Origin: Parapedobacter luteus
Lineage (GTDB): Bacteria > Bacteroidota > Bacteroidia > Sphingobacteriales > Sphingobacteriaceae
Assembly (NCBI RefSeq): GCF_900168055.1
Contig: NZ_FUYS01000004.1
Location: forward strand, 372,001-436,000
Direction: 5' to 3'
Length of the DNA stretch: 64,000 nucleotides
How positions within the stretch are numbered: the first letter of the stretch is position 1; each line of letters starts with the position of its first letter. Both the position numbers and the translations under genes were made by a program. Shown piece by piece: positions 53,100 through 61,383 of the stretch. The notes under the pieces are model-generated. The model had not been told where the DNA came from and did not search any database. It worked only from the letters and a program-made list of their open reading frames with translations.

Positions 53100-54899
53100 A
53101 TGAAACAACTCTGCACCAAGCTTTGCCTCCTTATGACTACCGTTATTACCTCGACATTCGCCGCACCGCGCATTCACTTTGAAGTCTCCTTCAGCGAACC
53201 CCAAGCTCACTATGCCGAAATCAAGATGGAAATTTCGGATATCCGCAAGGATTACGTCGATGTGAAAATGCCGGTATGGACGCCGGGTTCTTACTTGGTC
53301 CGTGAATATTCGAAAAATGTGGAAAGCTTTGAGGCCTGCGATGAAAACGGCGCCCAGCTGCCCGTCACCAAAATTAACAAAAACACCTGGCGCATTTCTT
53401 CCGACAAACGCAGCCAGGTGGTGGTCAACTATCGCGTCTACGGCTTCGAAGTATCTGTACGGACCAACTTTATTGACGATGCCCATGCATTTTTGTCGCC
53501 CGCCGCTACCTTTATGTATGTAGATGGGATGATTAACCATCCCGTGGACGTCACGATTATCCCGCATCCGTCATGGAGCAAAATTTCCACCGGCCTGGAA
53601 CCGGTAAGTGGCCGTCCCAATACCTACCATGCGGCTGATTTTGATATCTTGTTCGATTCGCCTATCGAAATCGGGAACCAGGACGTTTTTACCTTTGAGG
53701 CCGCAGGGGTGCTTCATGAAATCGCGATGGTCGGCGGCGGAAACTACGATCGCGAACGGCTGAAAAAAGACGGCGCTAAGATTGTGGAAGAAGCCACCCG
53801 CATATTCGGCGTGAATCCCAACAAACGCTACGTTTTCATTGTACACAATTACCAGTCTGGCGGCGGCGGGCTTGAGCACCTCAATTCAACGGTGCTGGGG
53901 GCAAGCCGTAATGGCTACCAAAACGAGCGCTCCTATCTAAGCTTTTTAGGGCTTGTGGCCCACGAGTACTTTCACCTCTGGCATGTCAAAAGGCTCCGTC
54001 CCATCGAGCTTGGCCCGTTCAACTACGATGCAGAGAATTACACCACCGCCTTGTGGATTATGGAAGGCTTTACGGCCTATTTCGACAACCTCCTGCTCCG
54101 CCGTTGCGGCTTTCTAAATGAGAGCAGCTACTTACAGGCGTTGGCCAACGACGTCAATACCGTAGAAAACCGTGCCGGCAATCGCCTTCAGCCAGTGGCA
54201 TTAGCGAGCTTCGACGCCTGGATCAAATATTACCGCCCCGATGAAAATTCGGCAAACACCAGTGTTTCTTATTACAACAAAGGTGCGTTGCTAGCCATGA
54301 TGCTCGATTTGAAGATTCTGGCGGCCACGCAGGGACAGCAGCGCTTGGATGATGTATTGAAAGCGGCATATGAAGAATTTTACGTCAAGAAAAAACGTGG
54401 TTTTGAAGAGCACGAGTTCCAAGCATTAATTGAACGGGTCACCGGCGTATCGGTTGACGAGCTGTTCCATGCGGCACACACCGTAGAGCCATTAGACTAT
54501 AACCACTATCTCAATGCCGTCGGATACGAATTGGTTGACTACAACAAAGGCCGGGAATTGCCGGAATTGGGCATGACAACCACGGCAAGTGACGGCCGCA
54601 TTATCGTCACCGGCGTGAGCCGTGGCACCGGCGCATGGAACGGCGGCATTAATGTGCGGGATGAGCTCATCGCCATCAATGGCGAACGTCTGGACGTCAA
54701 CGGCAGGGAATTAAACCGCGTCATGCAAACGGCAGCCATCGGCGATACGCTCAACATCATGGTTGCCAGAGACGGAAAAATACGCGAACTCAACGTCGTG
54801 CTTGGAAGAGATACGAAAGGTGCGTTCAGCATTGTTCCACTGCAAAACGCTACGCCTGAGCAAGCACGTTTAGGAAAAATCTGGCTTTCGTTGGAATGA
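53100..54899 (+). CDS. M61 family metallopeptidase with C-terminal PDZ domain
   Basis: The 599-residue secreted peptidase of the M61 (glycyl aminopeptidase-like) family has a signal peptide (MKQLCTKLCLLMTTVITSTFAAP). The N-terminal beta domain includes VKMPVWTPGSYLVREYSKNVESF. The zinc site is HEYFH (H288-H292), with the third ligand in WIMEGFTAYFDN, and a PDZ domain occupies about 500-590 (ITGVSRGTGAWNGGINVRDELIAINGERLD). This is the usual order in bacterial M61 enzymes. The ATG at 53100 fits both the signal peptide and the promoter; the frame extending to 52935 overlaps the SDR gene. It converges on an outer-membrane protein gene 14 bases on. Confidence 0.9.
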   Translation: MKQLCTKLCLLMTTVITSTFAAPRIHFEVSFSEPQAHYAEIKMEISDIRKDYVDVKMPVWTPGSYLVREYSKNVESFEACDENGAQLPVTKINKNTWRISSDKRSQVVVNYRVYGFEVSVRTNFIDDAHAFLSPAATFMYVDGMINHPVDVTIIPHPSWSKISTGLEPVSGRPNTYHAADFDILFDSPIEIGNQDVFTFEAAGVLHEIAMVGGGNYDRERLKKDGAKIVEEATRIFGVNPNKRYVFIVHNYQSGGGGLEHLNSTVLGASRNGYQNERSYLSFLGLVAHEYFHLWHVKRLRPIELGPFNYDAENYTTALWIMEGFTAYFDNLLLRRCGFLNESSYLQALANDVNTVENRAGNRLQPVALASFDAWIKYYRPDENSANTSVSYYNKGALLAMMLDLKILAATQGQQRLDDVLKAAYEEFYVKKKRGFEEHEFQALIERVTGVSVDELFHAAHTVEPLDYNHYLNAVGYELVDYNKGRELPELGMTTTASDGRIIVTGVSRGTGAWNGGINVRDELIAINGERLDVNGRELNRVMQTAAIGDTLNIMVARDGKIRELNVVLGRDTKGAFSIVPLQNATPEQARLGKIWLSLE

Positions 54900-54913
54900 T
54901 TGGCGGCTGAACA

Positions 54914-55408
54914 TCAAAACGAAAACCGTACAGACAGGCCAATACCGTCAAACCGCACACCCGTTTCGGGTGTCAGCTCCATGGTCGGTTTCCAATCCAG
55001 CGACAGGTTGATGGGCGCTGTGGATAGCTTATAATCCAGGCCGATAACCCCATCGAAACTCCAGGCCATTCCGCTTTCATCGGTATCTTTATAGCGGTAG
55101 CTGCCCAAGCCGCCACCGAAACCATAATACCATTGCAGTCCGGTGATGTCGGCAACGGTCAGCGGCTGGTGAACTTCGAATAAGCCCAGCAGTTTGAAAA
55201 TGGTAAAGCTGCGATTTCCCTGAAAATTGACGATACCGTCTATCGCGTAGCTATCGGTTAGAAAATGTTTGTAAGTGATTCCGTTCGCCACCCCAAATCG
55301 TCCGCCGATGGCTCGCTGGTATGTGATATCTTCTTGCGCCAAGGACTGCTGGCCGGCGATCATGAGGGTGATGATGACCAGGAATAAGGTTGTCCGTTTT
55401 CTTTCCAT
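54914..55408 (-). CDS. small outer-membrane beta-barrel protein of unknown function
   Basis: The 164-residue protein has a signal peptide (MERKRTTLFLVIITLMIAGQQSLAQ) and a beta-barrel-like body: IGGRFGVANGITYKHFLTDSYAIDGIVNF, WYYGFGGGLGSYRY, MAWSFDGVIGLDYKL, INLSLDWKPTMEL, with a terminal aromatic FDGIGLSVRFSF that suits BamA recognition. It is like the many small opacity-type outer-membrane proteins of Bacteroidota; I do not recognise a named family. I chose ATG 55408 for the signal peptide. It is transcribed convergently to the M61 gene. Confidence 0.72.
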   Translation of the reverse strand: MERKRTTLFLVIITLMIAGQQSLAQEDITYQRAIGGRFGVANGITYKHFLTDSYAIDGIVNFQGNRSFTIFKLLGLFEVHQPLTVADITGLQWYYGFGGGLGSYRYKDTDESGMAWSFDGVIGLDYKLSTAPINLSLDWKPTMELTPETGVRFDGIGLSVRFSF

Positions 55409-55574
55409 GCCGCTATCCGCACAAAACAAATGCCAACTTCCCGTCGGCCGGAGCAGCCGCCTGGATGTTTAGCCGATATTTATTAAAGGCAACAGTTTTA
55501 CCAATTTTTTGTTAACTTTAGATGCACTACTGCGGTACTGCATAGGAAGTATTATAAACCAATAGGACAAATTT

Positions 55575-57335
55575 ATGGCTTCTCCAACGCGTATTTTTGA
55601 CATTCTGACACACTACGAGACGCACTTCGCCAAGCCAGTAATGGTTGCCGGAAAAGCACAAGGCAAGTGGACAAACTATGCGACAAACGAATTTGTGGCT
55701 ATCGTAAACAACCTGAGCAAAGGGTTGCTGGCCAAAGGGATTGGCAAAGGAGACAAAATTGCGCTGATGTCGGCCAATCGGCCCGAATGGAATTTCTGTG
55801 ATTTCGCTATCAATCAGCTTGGCGCTGCCACGGTACCGCTGTACCCGACATTGTCCGATCAGGACCTGTCGTTCATCATCAATGACGCCGATGTAAAAAT
55901 GATTATCGTCAGCAACAGTGAGCTTTACAGCAAAATAAAGGCCGCTTTGCAAACCAACAGCCTGGAAATCCCCACCTACGCCTTTGACCCTGTAGCGGGC
56001 GTGCCTTCGTGGCAACGCCTGGTCGAAGCCGGCGAACAACACGACGTCGATCTCACCATTTACCGCGATGCAGTCGATGGCGAAGACCTGCTTACCCTCC
56101 TTTATACATCAGGTACCACGGGCAAGCCCAAAGGGGTGTGTCTTTCACATAAAAACGTGCTGACGAATGTCTATGACTGTTATCACCTGCTTCCCGACTA
56201 CTTCAAAAAAGCGCTTAGTTTTCTCCCGCTCTGTCATATTTTCGAGCGTATGGTCGTCTATTTATACTTTGCAAAAGGTATTGAAATCCATTATGCGGAA
56301 AGCCTGGACACCATTGTGGCAGACATCAATGAAGTCAAGCCAGACGGGTTCACCACCGTACCCAGGGTGTTGGAGAAAGTATATGATCGCATTGTATCCA
56401 AAGGAAAGGAACTTAGCGGAATAAAAAAACAGCTGTTCTTTTGGGCACTCCAGACGGGGCTCGCCAATAAGGAACCAGGTCAAAACAGTGCCTGGTTTAA
56501 TTTCAAGTTGGCCATCGCCCGCAAGTTGGTGTTCAGCAAATGGCAGGCCGCACTCGGTGGCAACATCAAGCTCATCGTGTCAGGAGGAGCCGCCCTTCAA
56601 CCACGGTTGGCGCGGGTATTTTGGGCTGCAGGCATACCCGTACTTGAAGGTTACGGTCTCACCGAGACATCGCCTGTCATTGCCGTAAACAATTTGGAAG
56701 AAGACGGCGTCAAATTCGGAACAGTAGGCAAGGTACTCCAGCATGTGGATGTCAAGATCGCGCCCGACGGCGAAATATTATGCAAAGGCCCCAGCATTTT
56801 TACGGGGTATTACAAAAATGACGGTGCCACCGCCGAAGCCATTGATTCCGAAGGCTATTTCCATACGGGCGATATCGGCGAACTGGACGCCGATGGTTTT
56901 CTACGAATCACCGACCGTAAAAAGGAAATGTTCAAAACTGCCGGGGGAAAATATGTGGCTCCCCAAGCACTCGAAAACAAATACATGGAATCGACGTTCA
57001 TCGCGCAGGTGATGGTTATCGGCGAAAACCATAAATTTCCGGCGGCGCTCATTGTCCCGGCATTCGATGTACTCAAAAACTGGTGCGACATCAAGGGCAT
57101 TCCCTTCGATTCGAGGGAAGAAGTAGTCAAAAAGCCGGAGGTCATCGACAAATACCAGCGAGAAATCGATCGGCTGAACCAAGGCTTCGGCCAATGGGAG
57201 AAGGTAAAAAAGTTTGCCTTGCTGGCAACCGAGTGGACCATTCAAGCTGGCGAACTGACGCCAAAACTGAGCCTGAAACGAAAAGTGATTCTGCAGCATT
57301 ACGAAAAGGAGATCACGGCCATCTATCAGGAATAA
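55575..57335 (+). CDS. long-chain acyl-CoA synthetase (AMP-forming)
   Basis: The 586-residue ANL-superfamily ligase activates long-chain fatty acids to acyl-CoA. Core motifs are LLTLLYTSGTTGKPKGVCLSH (P-loop), SFLPLCHIFERMV, LIVSGGAALQPRLARVFWAAGIPVLEGYGLTETSPV, HTGDIGELDADGFLRITDRKKEMFKTAGGKYVAP and the C-terminal Lys region ELTPKLSLKRKVI. There is no signal peptide or membrane helix; it would act at the inner membrane face. A TAACTTTA box at 55513-55520 may be its -7 element. The palindromic repeat copy 1 begins about 20 bases after its stop. Confidence 0.9.
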   Translation: MASPTRIFDILTHYETHFAKPVMVAGKAQGKWTNYATNEFVAIVNNLSKGLLAKGIGKGDKIALMSANRPEWNFCDFAINQLGAATVPLYPTLSDQDLSFIINDADVKMIIVSNSELYSKIKAALQTNSLEIPTYAFDPVAGVPSWQRLVEAGEQHDVDLTIYRDAVDGEDLLTLLYTSGTTGKPKGVCLSHKNVLTNVYDCYHLLPDYFKKALSFLPLCHIFERMVVYLYFAKGIEIHYAESLDTIVADINEVKPDGFTTVPRVLEKVYDRIVSKGKELSGIKKQLFFWALQTGLANKEPGQNSAWFNFKLAIARKLVFSKWQAALGGNIKLIVSGGAALQPRLARVFWAAGIPVLEGYGLTETSPVIAVNNLEEDGVKFGTVGKVLQHVDVKIAPDGEILCKGPSIFTGYYKNDGATAEAIDSEGYFHTGDIGELDADGFLRITDRKKEMFKTAGGKYVAPQALENKYMESTFIAQVMVIGENHKFPAALIVPAFDVLKNWCDIKGIPFDSREEVVKKPEVIDKYQREIDRLNQGFGQWEKVKKFALLATEWTIQAGELTPKLSLKRKVILQHYEKEITAIYQE

Positions 57336-57356
57336 GGGTGTACCAACTTTCCGTTG

Positions 57357-57433
57357 GTTTCCGGCGGTAAGCTTTTTGGCCTAGGAGCGTGAGCGGAGCA
57401 AGCGTTCCAGTCAAAAAGCTTACCGCCGGAAAC
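57357..57433. repeat. palindromic hairpin repeat, copy 1 (perfect 22-base arms)
   Basis: Arms at 57357-57378 and 57412-57433 are exact reverse complements over 22 bases (left arm starts GTTTCCGGCG). The 33-base loop contains a second, shorter stem (GGAGCG with CGTTCC). The left flank (GGTGTACC..., from about 57337) and the arms match the copy at 48517-48593, but the loop is in the opposite orientation. Confidence 0.85.
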
Positions 57434-57484
57434 ATCATAAATGGCGTGAAACCTGAACGTTGCCGCGCTCCCCGAAACAAAAGC

Positions 57485-57522
57485 ATTTGCAACAAAAAGC
57501 GTACATTCGCTTTGTTGCAAAT
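57485..57522 (+). repeat. hairpin in the leader region of the YihY gene
   Basis: The arm 57485-57501 (ATTTGCAACAAAAAGCG) pairs with 57508-57522 (CGCTTTGTTGCAAAT) except for a two-base bulge, around a 6-base loop. It ends 43 bases before the ATG. No T tract follows it directly, so it is not a typical terminator. Confidence 0.6.
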
Positions 57523-57565
57523 CAATAGGTGCCGTTTTGTTGTTATTGGAAGTATTCAGGATTGC

Positions 57566-58546
57566 ATGATGAAATTGTTTAAAAAATCATTTTACAAGGA
57601 AATCTTCGGCTTGCTCGGCAACACCTTTTCCGAATTTTCCAAAGACAGCGCCATGAAGATGAGCGCATCCTTAGCCTATTACACCATCTTTTCGATAGCG
57701 CCGCTGCTGCTTATTGTCATCTGGTTGGTCGGTTTTTTATATGGCGAAGTACTATCGGGTGAGCAGGACGCACGGACTGAAGTGTTTGAGGAATTTGCCA
57801 GTATATTCGGGCCGGAAACCGCCGCTCAAATCCAGCAGATCATCCAAAACATCAATTTATCCAATAAGTCGGGCATTGGCATAGCCATCGGTATAGGCAC
57901 GCTCATCATCGGGTCTACGACCATCTTCGTGGAGATACAAGATTCGCTCAACCGGATATGGGGGGTCCGGCCCAAACCCAAAAAGGGTTGGCTCAAGATG
58001 CTGCTTAACCGTGCCATCTCCTTTTCCATGGTGCTCGGCCTCGGTTTCCTGTTGATAGTATCGTTAATTGCAAACGGCATTATTTTGGCGCTCAGTTCGC
58101 AGATCACCCAATACCTGCCGGACATTTCCGTTTACGTCGTCGAATGGGTCAACATTGGACTTACCTTTCTGGTTATTACGGCACTGTTCGCCTTTATTTT
58201 CCGGTTTTTGCCTGATGCCCGCATGCGTTTTCGCGATGCCGTCGGGGGGGCTATCTTCACTGCTGCGCTTTTTATGCTTGGCCGGTATCTTATTGCCCTA
58301 TATATGCAGTACAGTGCGCCTGCATCAGCTTACGGCGCGGCCGGAGCAATCATCATCTTGTTGCTCTGGATATACTATTCGGCGGCCATTCTTTATTTCG
58401 GCGCTGAGTTCACCAAGGTATATGCGCTGCGATACGGCAAAGGGGTATGGCCATCTTCCTACGCCGTGAAGGTCGTATTGAAAGAAGAAGAGGTCGAAGA
58501 CGAACCAATAGCGCCTCCCCAAGTGCCGACCGATCCGGAAGGATGA
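57566..58546 (+). CDS. YihY/BrkB-family inner-membrane protein
   Basis: The 326-residue membrane protein has about six transmembrane helices: ASLAYYTIFSIAPLLLIVIWLVGFLYG, then IGIAIGIGTLIIGSTTIFVEIQDSLNRIWGV, SFSMVLGLGFLLIVSLIANGIILAL, WVNIGLTFLVITALFAFIFRFLPD, GGAIFTAALFMLGRYLIALY and AAGAIIILLLWIYYSAAILYFGAEFTKVYA. These match YihY/BrkB (formerly mis-called RNase BN); the function is not established. The tail is acidic and proline-rich. I chose ATG 57566 (or 57569); the frame running back to 57389 passes through the palindromic repeat and the hairpin and is not credible. Confidence 0.88.
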   Translation: MMKLFKKSFYKEIFGLLGNTFSEFSKDSAMKMSASLAYYTIFSIAPLLLIVIWLVGFLYGEVLSGEQDARTEVFEEFASIFGPETAAQIQQIIQNINLSNKSGIGIAIGIGTLIIGSTTIFVEIQDSLNRIWGVRPKPKKGWLKMLLNRAISFSMVLGLGFLLIVSLIANGIILALSSQITQYLPDISVYVVEWVNIGLTFLVITALFAFIFRFLPDARMRFRDAVGGAIFTAALFMLGRYLIALYMQYSAPASAYGAAGAIIILLLWIYYSAAILYFGAEFTKVYALRYGKGVWPSSYAVKVVLKEEEVEDEPIAPPQVPTDPEG

Positions 58547-58572
58547 TACACTTCTGCAACCCGCATGCCCGG

Positions 58573-61299
58573 TCACTTCACCGTATAGCGGTAGATTGCC
58601 CGCCCAATGTTACCCAAAGAATCGACTCCCTCCACAACCACGCGATAGCTTCCTTTACCATCTGCATTATAGAAGTCGAGCTGAGCTCGCCCATCCTCGC
58701 CCGTTACCACGTCCGGATTCCAGTAAACCGTTGAGCGGATATCGTTGACGGCGCGCCGTTCGGGGGTATCATACTTCGGTGCATAGAATTTCCGTTCTTT
58801 GACATAACCAAGCGGTGTAAGGTCGATGATGTTGCTTTTAGGCAGTAAGCTTTCGATTTGACTAAGTGACATCCGGGGGCCCTTTTCCTGCTTTTTGGTC
58901 GTGTAGATGGATACCACCCCGTTGTTCTGGTACATCCGGCTTACCGTTCCCAGCTCATCCCGCAGGAAGATTTCAATCCCTTCGACCTCCGAGGGCATGA
59001 TCCCGTTCAGCGCCGGAACATCCATCGCCATACCATTCACAAAAAACTGCACCGGTATACGGCCTCCGGCATTGTAATCGCGGGTGATGTAGAATAGCTG
59101 GCGTTGTGAGTCATAGGTAATTCCGGTAAGTGCCGTCTGCAAGCACATCAACAGGTTGTTGCAACCTTTGAGCCGGTCTGCACTAATCTGATGGTCCGCC
59201 ATGCCGAGCCCTGAGATAGCGGGATACTCCTTGTGCGAAAAAGCAGGGCGTGCAGAGGCCGTCACCTCTACTTCTTCCAGTAAGATCGACGTCCGGTACT
59301 CATTGCGGCTGTTATCGAGATAGGCCGTCAGCATGTTGTCGATGTTCAATGCATCGTTTGTACGATAGGCTGTCGTATCGATGGCCGGAAATTGCGTTGG
59401 ATCAACATTGATAACCATATTCCGGTAATCATCATTACCGCGCGCATTGATGGTTACACGTGATGAATCGGTAAATACCAAATCCCTGAAAACGAACCGT
59501 CCGTTTTCATCGGTATACGTATCTTTACGGAAACTGATATCGGGGATGGAGAGCAACAATCCGCCATTAGCCACCGGCTTTCCGTTGTTGAGCCGCAATA
59601 CGCCGGATAGCTCGATGCCCTGTTCGGGCAGAAAATGTACTTGCGGATAATTATCTGCCAAGACATCGTTGTATGAAAACCGGCGGTACCCTTGCGTCAA
59701 TAGCAGGGCATCCAGCGCTTCACGTTTACGCTCATCCGGCTGATTGAAATAAAAATTGGGTTCCTCTACGTAGCCCTTAAGATCGGACGTAAGCAACAGG
59801 TTGCTGAGTATGGTGGTTTCCTTATTTTCGTCATAAGGCACTTTCGTTTCGTCGACCACCGCCACCGAATAACTACCTGCGGTAACCGTATCGTTGTTGC
59901 TTACAGTTAAAACCAGCTTGACCGGCTGTTTGGCCGAATACTCTTTTTGGTCACTGCTGATGGCAATATCCAGCGGTTTGATGTTTTCGACAAACACCAA
60001 TCGTTCACTCACCGGCCTGCCGGATGACGTGAAGAGGGTGAGCTGGGCAACACCGGTCGGGAAGCGCTCTTTAGGCAGGTTCACCAGTATGGCATCGTTG
60101 CGCAGCGCAGCCTGAGCCGCATAGCAAAGAATGCCGTTGGCCTGGGCAATCAAGTAAAAGACTTTTCCCTTATTGGCCGCAAAAAAACGATCGTTGGCAA
60201 CGAGAGCAAGCTGCAATTGGGCAGTATCCGACTTCAGCACCGTCACGTTGATTCCCTGGTCAACCACTGCGGGCAACGGGTAGCTGCGTGTTTCGCCATT
60301 TTCAAACGTCAGGTTGGCCGTATACGCGTTTCCCGCTTCCGGGATCATGGTAAAAACGCCCATCCCTTTATGGATATCGGCGATGGATGCCTGTTCCACG
60401 CCGTTCTGGTCTACGATTGTTCCTTTCACAGCGAGTCCCCGCCCGTCACTTCCAATGGCTTTGAACGCTACTTTCTTTGCCAATCCCGCAATAAAATCGC
60501 CACCTTCCGGAAAAAACTGCACGTCGGCATCCCACAATGCGGCCTGCAGGGGAAACGAACCAATCATCGGGGCAGCGCTGCCCCCCGATTCGACAGAGAC
60601 ATGCAGGTTACTTTTTCTCAGCAGCTCCCTATCCTTCCCGTTGATATTGATGATAACGTTGCCGACTGCATCGGTCTGTCCTTTACCATTGTCAATCGGC
60701 TCCCATCCCGATACAGCGGCCCATGTAAGTTTCCGGTTGCCCAAGGGTTTACCTTCCCGGTCCTTAAACTGGATAACGGCTTGGGTACGGGCATTTTTGC
60801 CTTTGCTGACGTCGTTGAAGGTGACGGTATGATGCAGGTTGTTGTTCAGCACGTCGCCTATCGGCACAATTTTATTGAAGAAGTAAGCCGGGTCAAAGTT
60901 CACCATCCATTTCGTATAGGCCCTGAATCGGTAATTGCCCTGCGTATACCATTCCTGATCCAGCACCAGGTGGCCGTCCCCTGCATTATCCTTCAGTGGA
61001 ATGCGCAAGGTTTGCATCAAGGAGTCCTTTCCGTTCATGACCTCAAGATACACCACTTTGCTGAGGTCGTAGTTGTACATGTTGCTGGCAAGGTAGGTTT
61101 TGAACCATACGGTGTCCCCTACTGCGTAATAAGGCTTATCGAAATGGACATGCACCTTTTCTATCGGATACCCTTCGAGCAACTTCTGGGTTTTCTCGAC
61201 AACGGTATTGATGCTGAGACTATCTTGCTGGGCGAATACGGGTATGGTGTTACTGTAGATAAAAAGCGAAATAAAAAACAATTTAATGATACGGTTCAT
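58573..61299 (-). CDS. large secreted protein with MG2-like, CarboxypepD-like and TonB-plug domains
   Basis: This 908-residue exported protein lacks a beta-barrel. The signal peptide (MNRIIKLFFISLFIYSNTIPVFAQ) is followed by an MG2/alpha-2-macroglobulin-like segment (EKVHVHFDKPYYAVGDTVWFKTYLASN). Several beta-sandwich modules follow, then a carboxypeptidase-regulatory-like module (SFRKDTYTDENGRFVFRDLVF, about 590-630) and a TonB-receptor plug-like domain (IPVQFFVNGMAMDVPALNGIMPSEVEGIEIFLRDELGTVSRMYQNNGVVSIYTT, about 760-820). The end (WNPDVVTGEDGRAQLDFYNADGKGSYRVVVEGVDSLGNIGRAIY) is another MG-like strand set. Similar proteins are frequent in Bacteroidota and have no assigned function. The start is ATG 61299; 61305 is an alternative. 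Confidence 0.75.
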   Translation of the reverse strand: MNRIIKLFFISLFIYSNTIPVFAQQDSLSINTVVEKTQKLLEGYPIEKVHVHFDKPYYAVGDTVWFKTYLASNMYNYDLSKVVYLEVMNGKDSLMQTLRIPLKDNAGDGHLVLDQEWYTQGNYRFRAYTKWMVNFDPAYFFNKIVPIGDVLNNNLHHTVTFNDVSKGKNARTQAVIQFKDREGKPLGNRKLTWAAVSGWEPIDNGKGQTDAVGNVIININGKDRELLRKSNLHVSVESGGSAAPMIGSFPLQAALWDADVQFFPEGGDFIAGLAKKVAFKAIGSDGRGLAVKGTIVDQNGVEQASIADIHKGMGVFTMIPEAGNAYTANLTFENGETRSYPLPAVVDQGINVTVLKSDTAQLQLALVANDRFFAANKGKVFYLIAQANGILCYAAQAALRNDAILVNLPKERFPTGVAQLTLFTSSGRPVSERLVFVENIKPLDIAISSDQKEYSAKQPVKLVLTVSNNDTVTAGSYSVAVVDETKVPYDENKETTILSNLLLTSDLKGYVEEPNFYFNQPDERKREALDALLLTQGYRRFSYNDVLADNYPQVHFLPEQGIELSGVLRLNNGKPVANGGLLLSIPDISFRKDTYTDENGRFVFRDLVFTDSSRVTINARGNDDYRNMVINVDPTQFPAIDTTAYRTNDALNIDNMLTAYLDNSRNEYRTSILLEEVEVTASARPAFSHKEYPAISGLGMADHQISADRLKGCNNLLMCLQTALTGITYDSQRQLFYITRDYNAGGRIPVQFFVNGMAMDVPALNGIMPSEVEGIEIFLRDELGTVSRMYQNNGVVSIYTTKKQEKGPRMSLSQIESLLPKSNIIDLTPLGYVKERKFYAPKYDTPERRAVNDIRSTVYWNPDVVTGEDGRAQLDFYNADGKGSYRVVVEGVDSLGNIGRAIYRYTVK

Positions 61300-61383
61300 T
61301 CCCATCCTGTTTAGAATCAATCAGCGGCTAAGATATCTTTTTTCGGTTGCTTCTGCCAAACGATAGCATAATTTTAACATTTG

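Noticed and set aside
57389-57565. N-terminal extension of the YihY protein
   Set aside because: The extension translates the palindromic repeat and a hairpin; the hydrophobic family core starts only after ATG 57566.
60217-61314. 365-codon plus-strand frame opposite the MG2/plug gene
   Set aside because: Antisense shadow with Cys/His/Arg-rich random composition.
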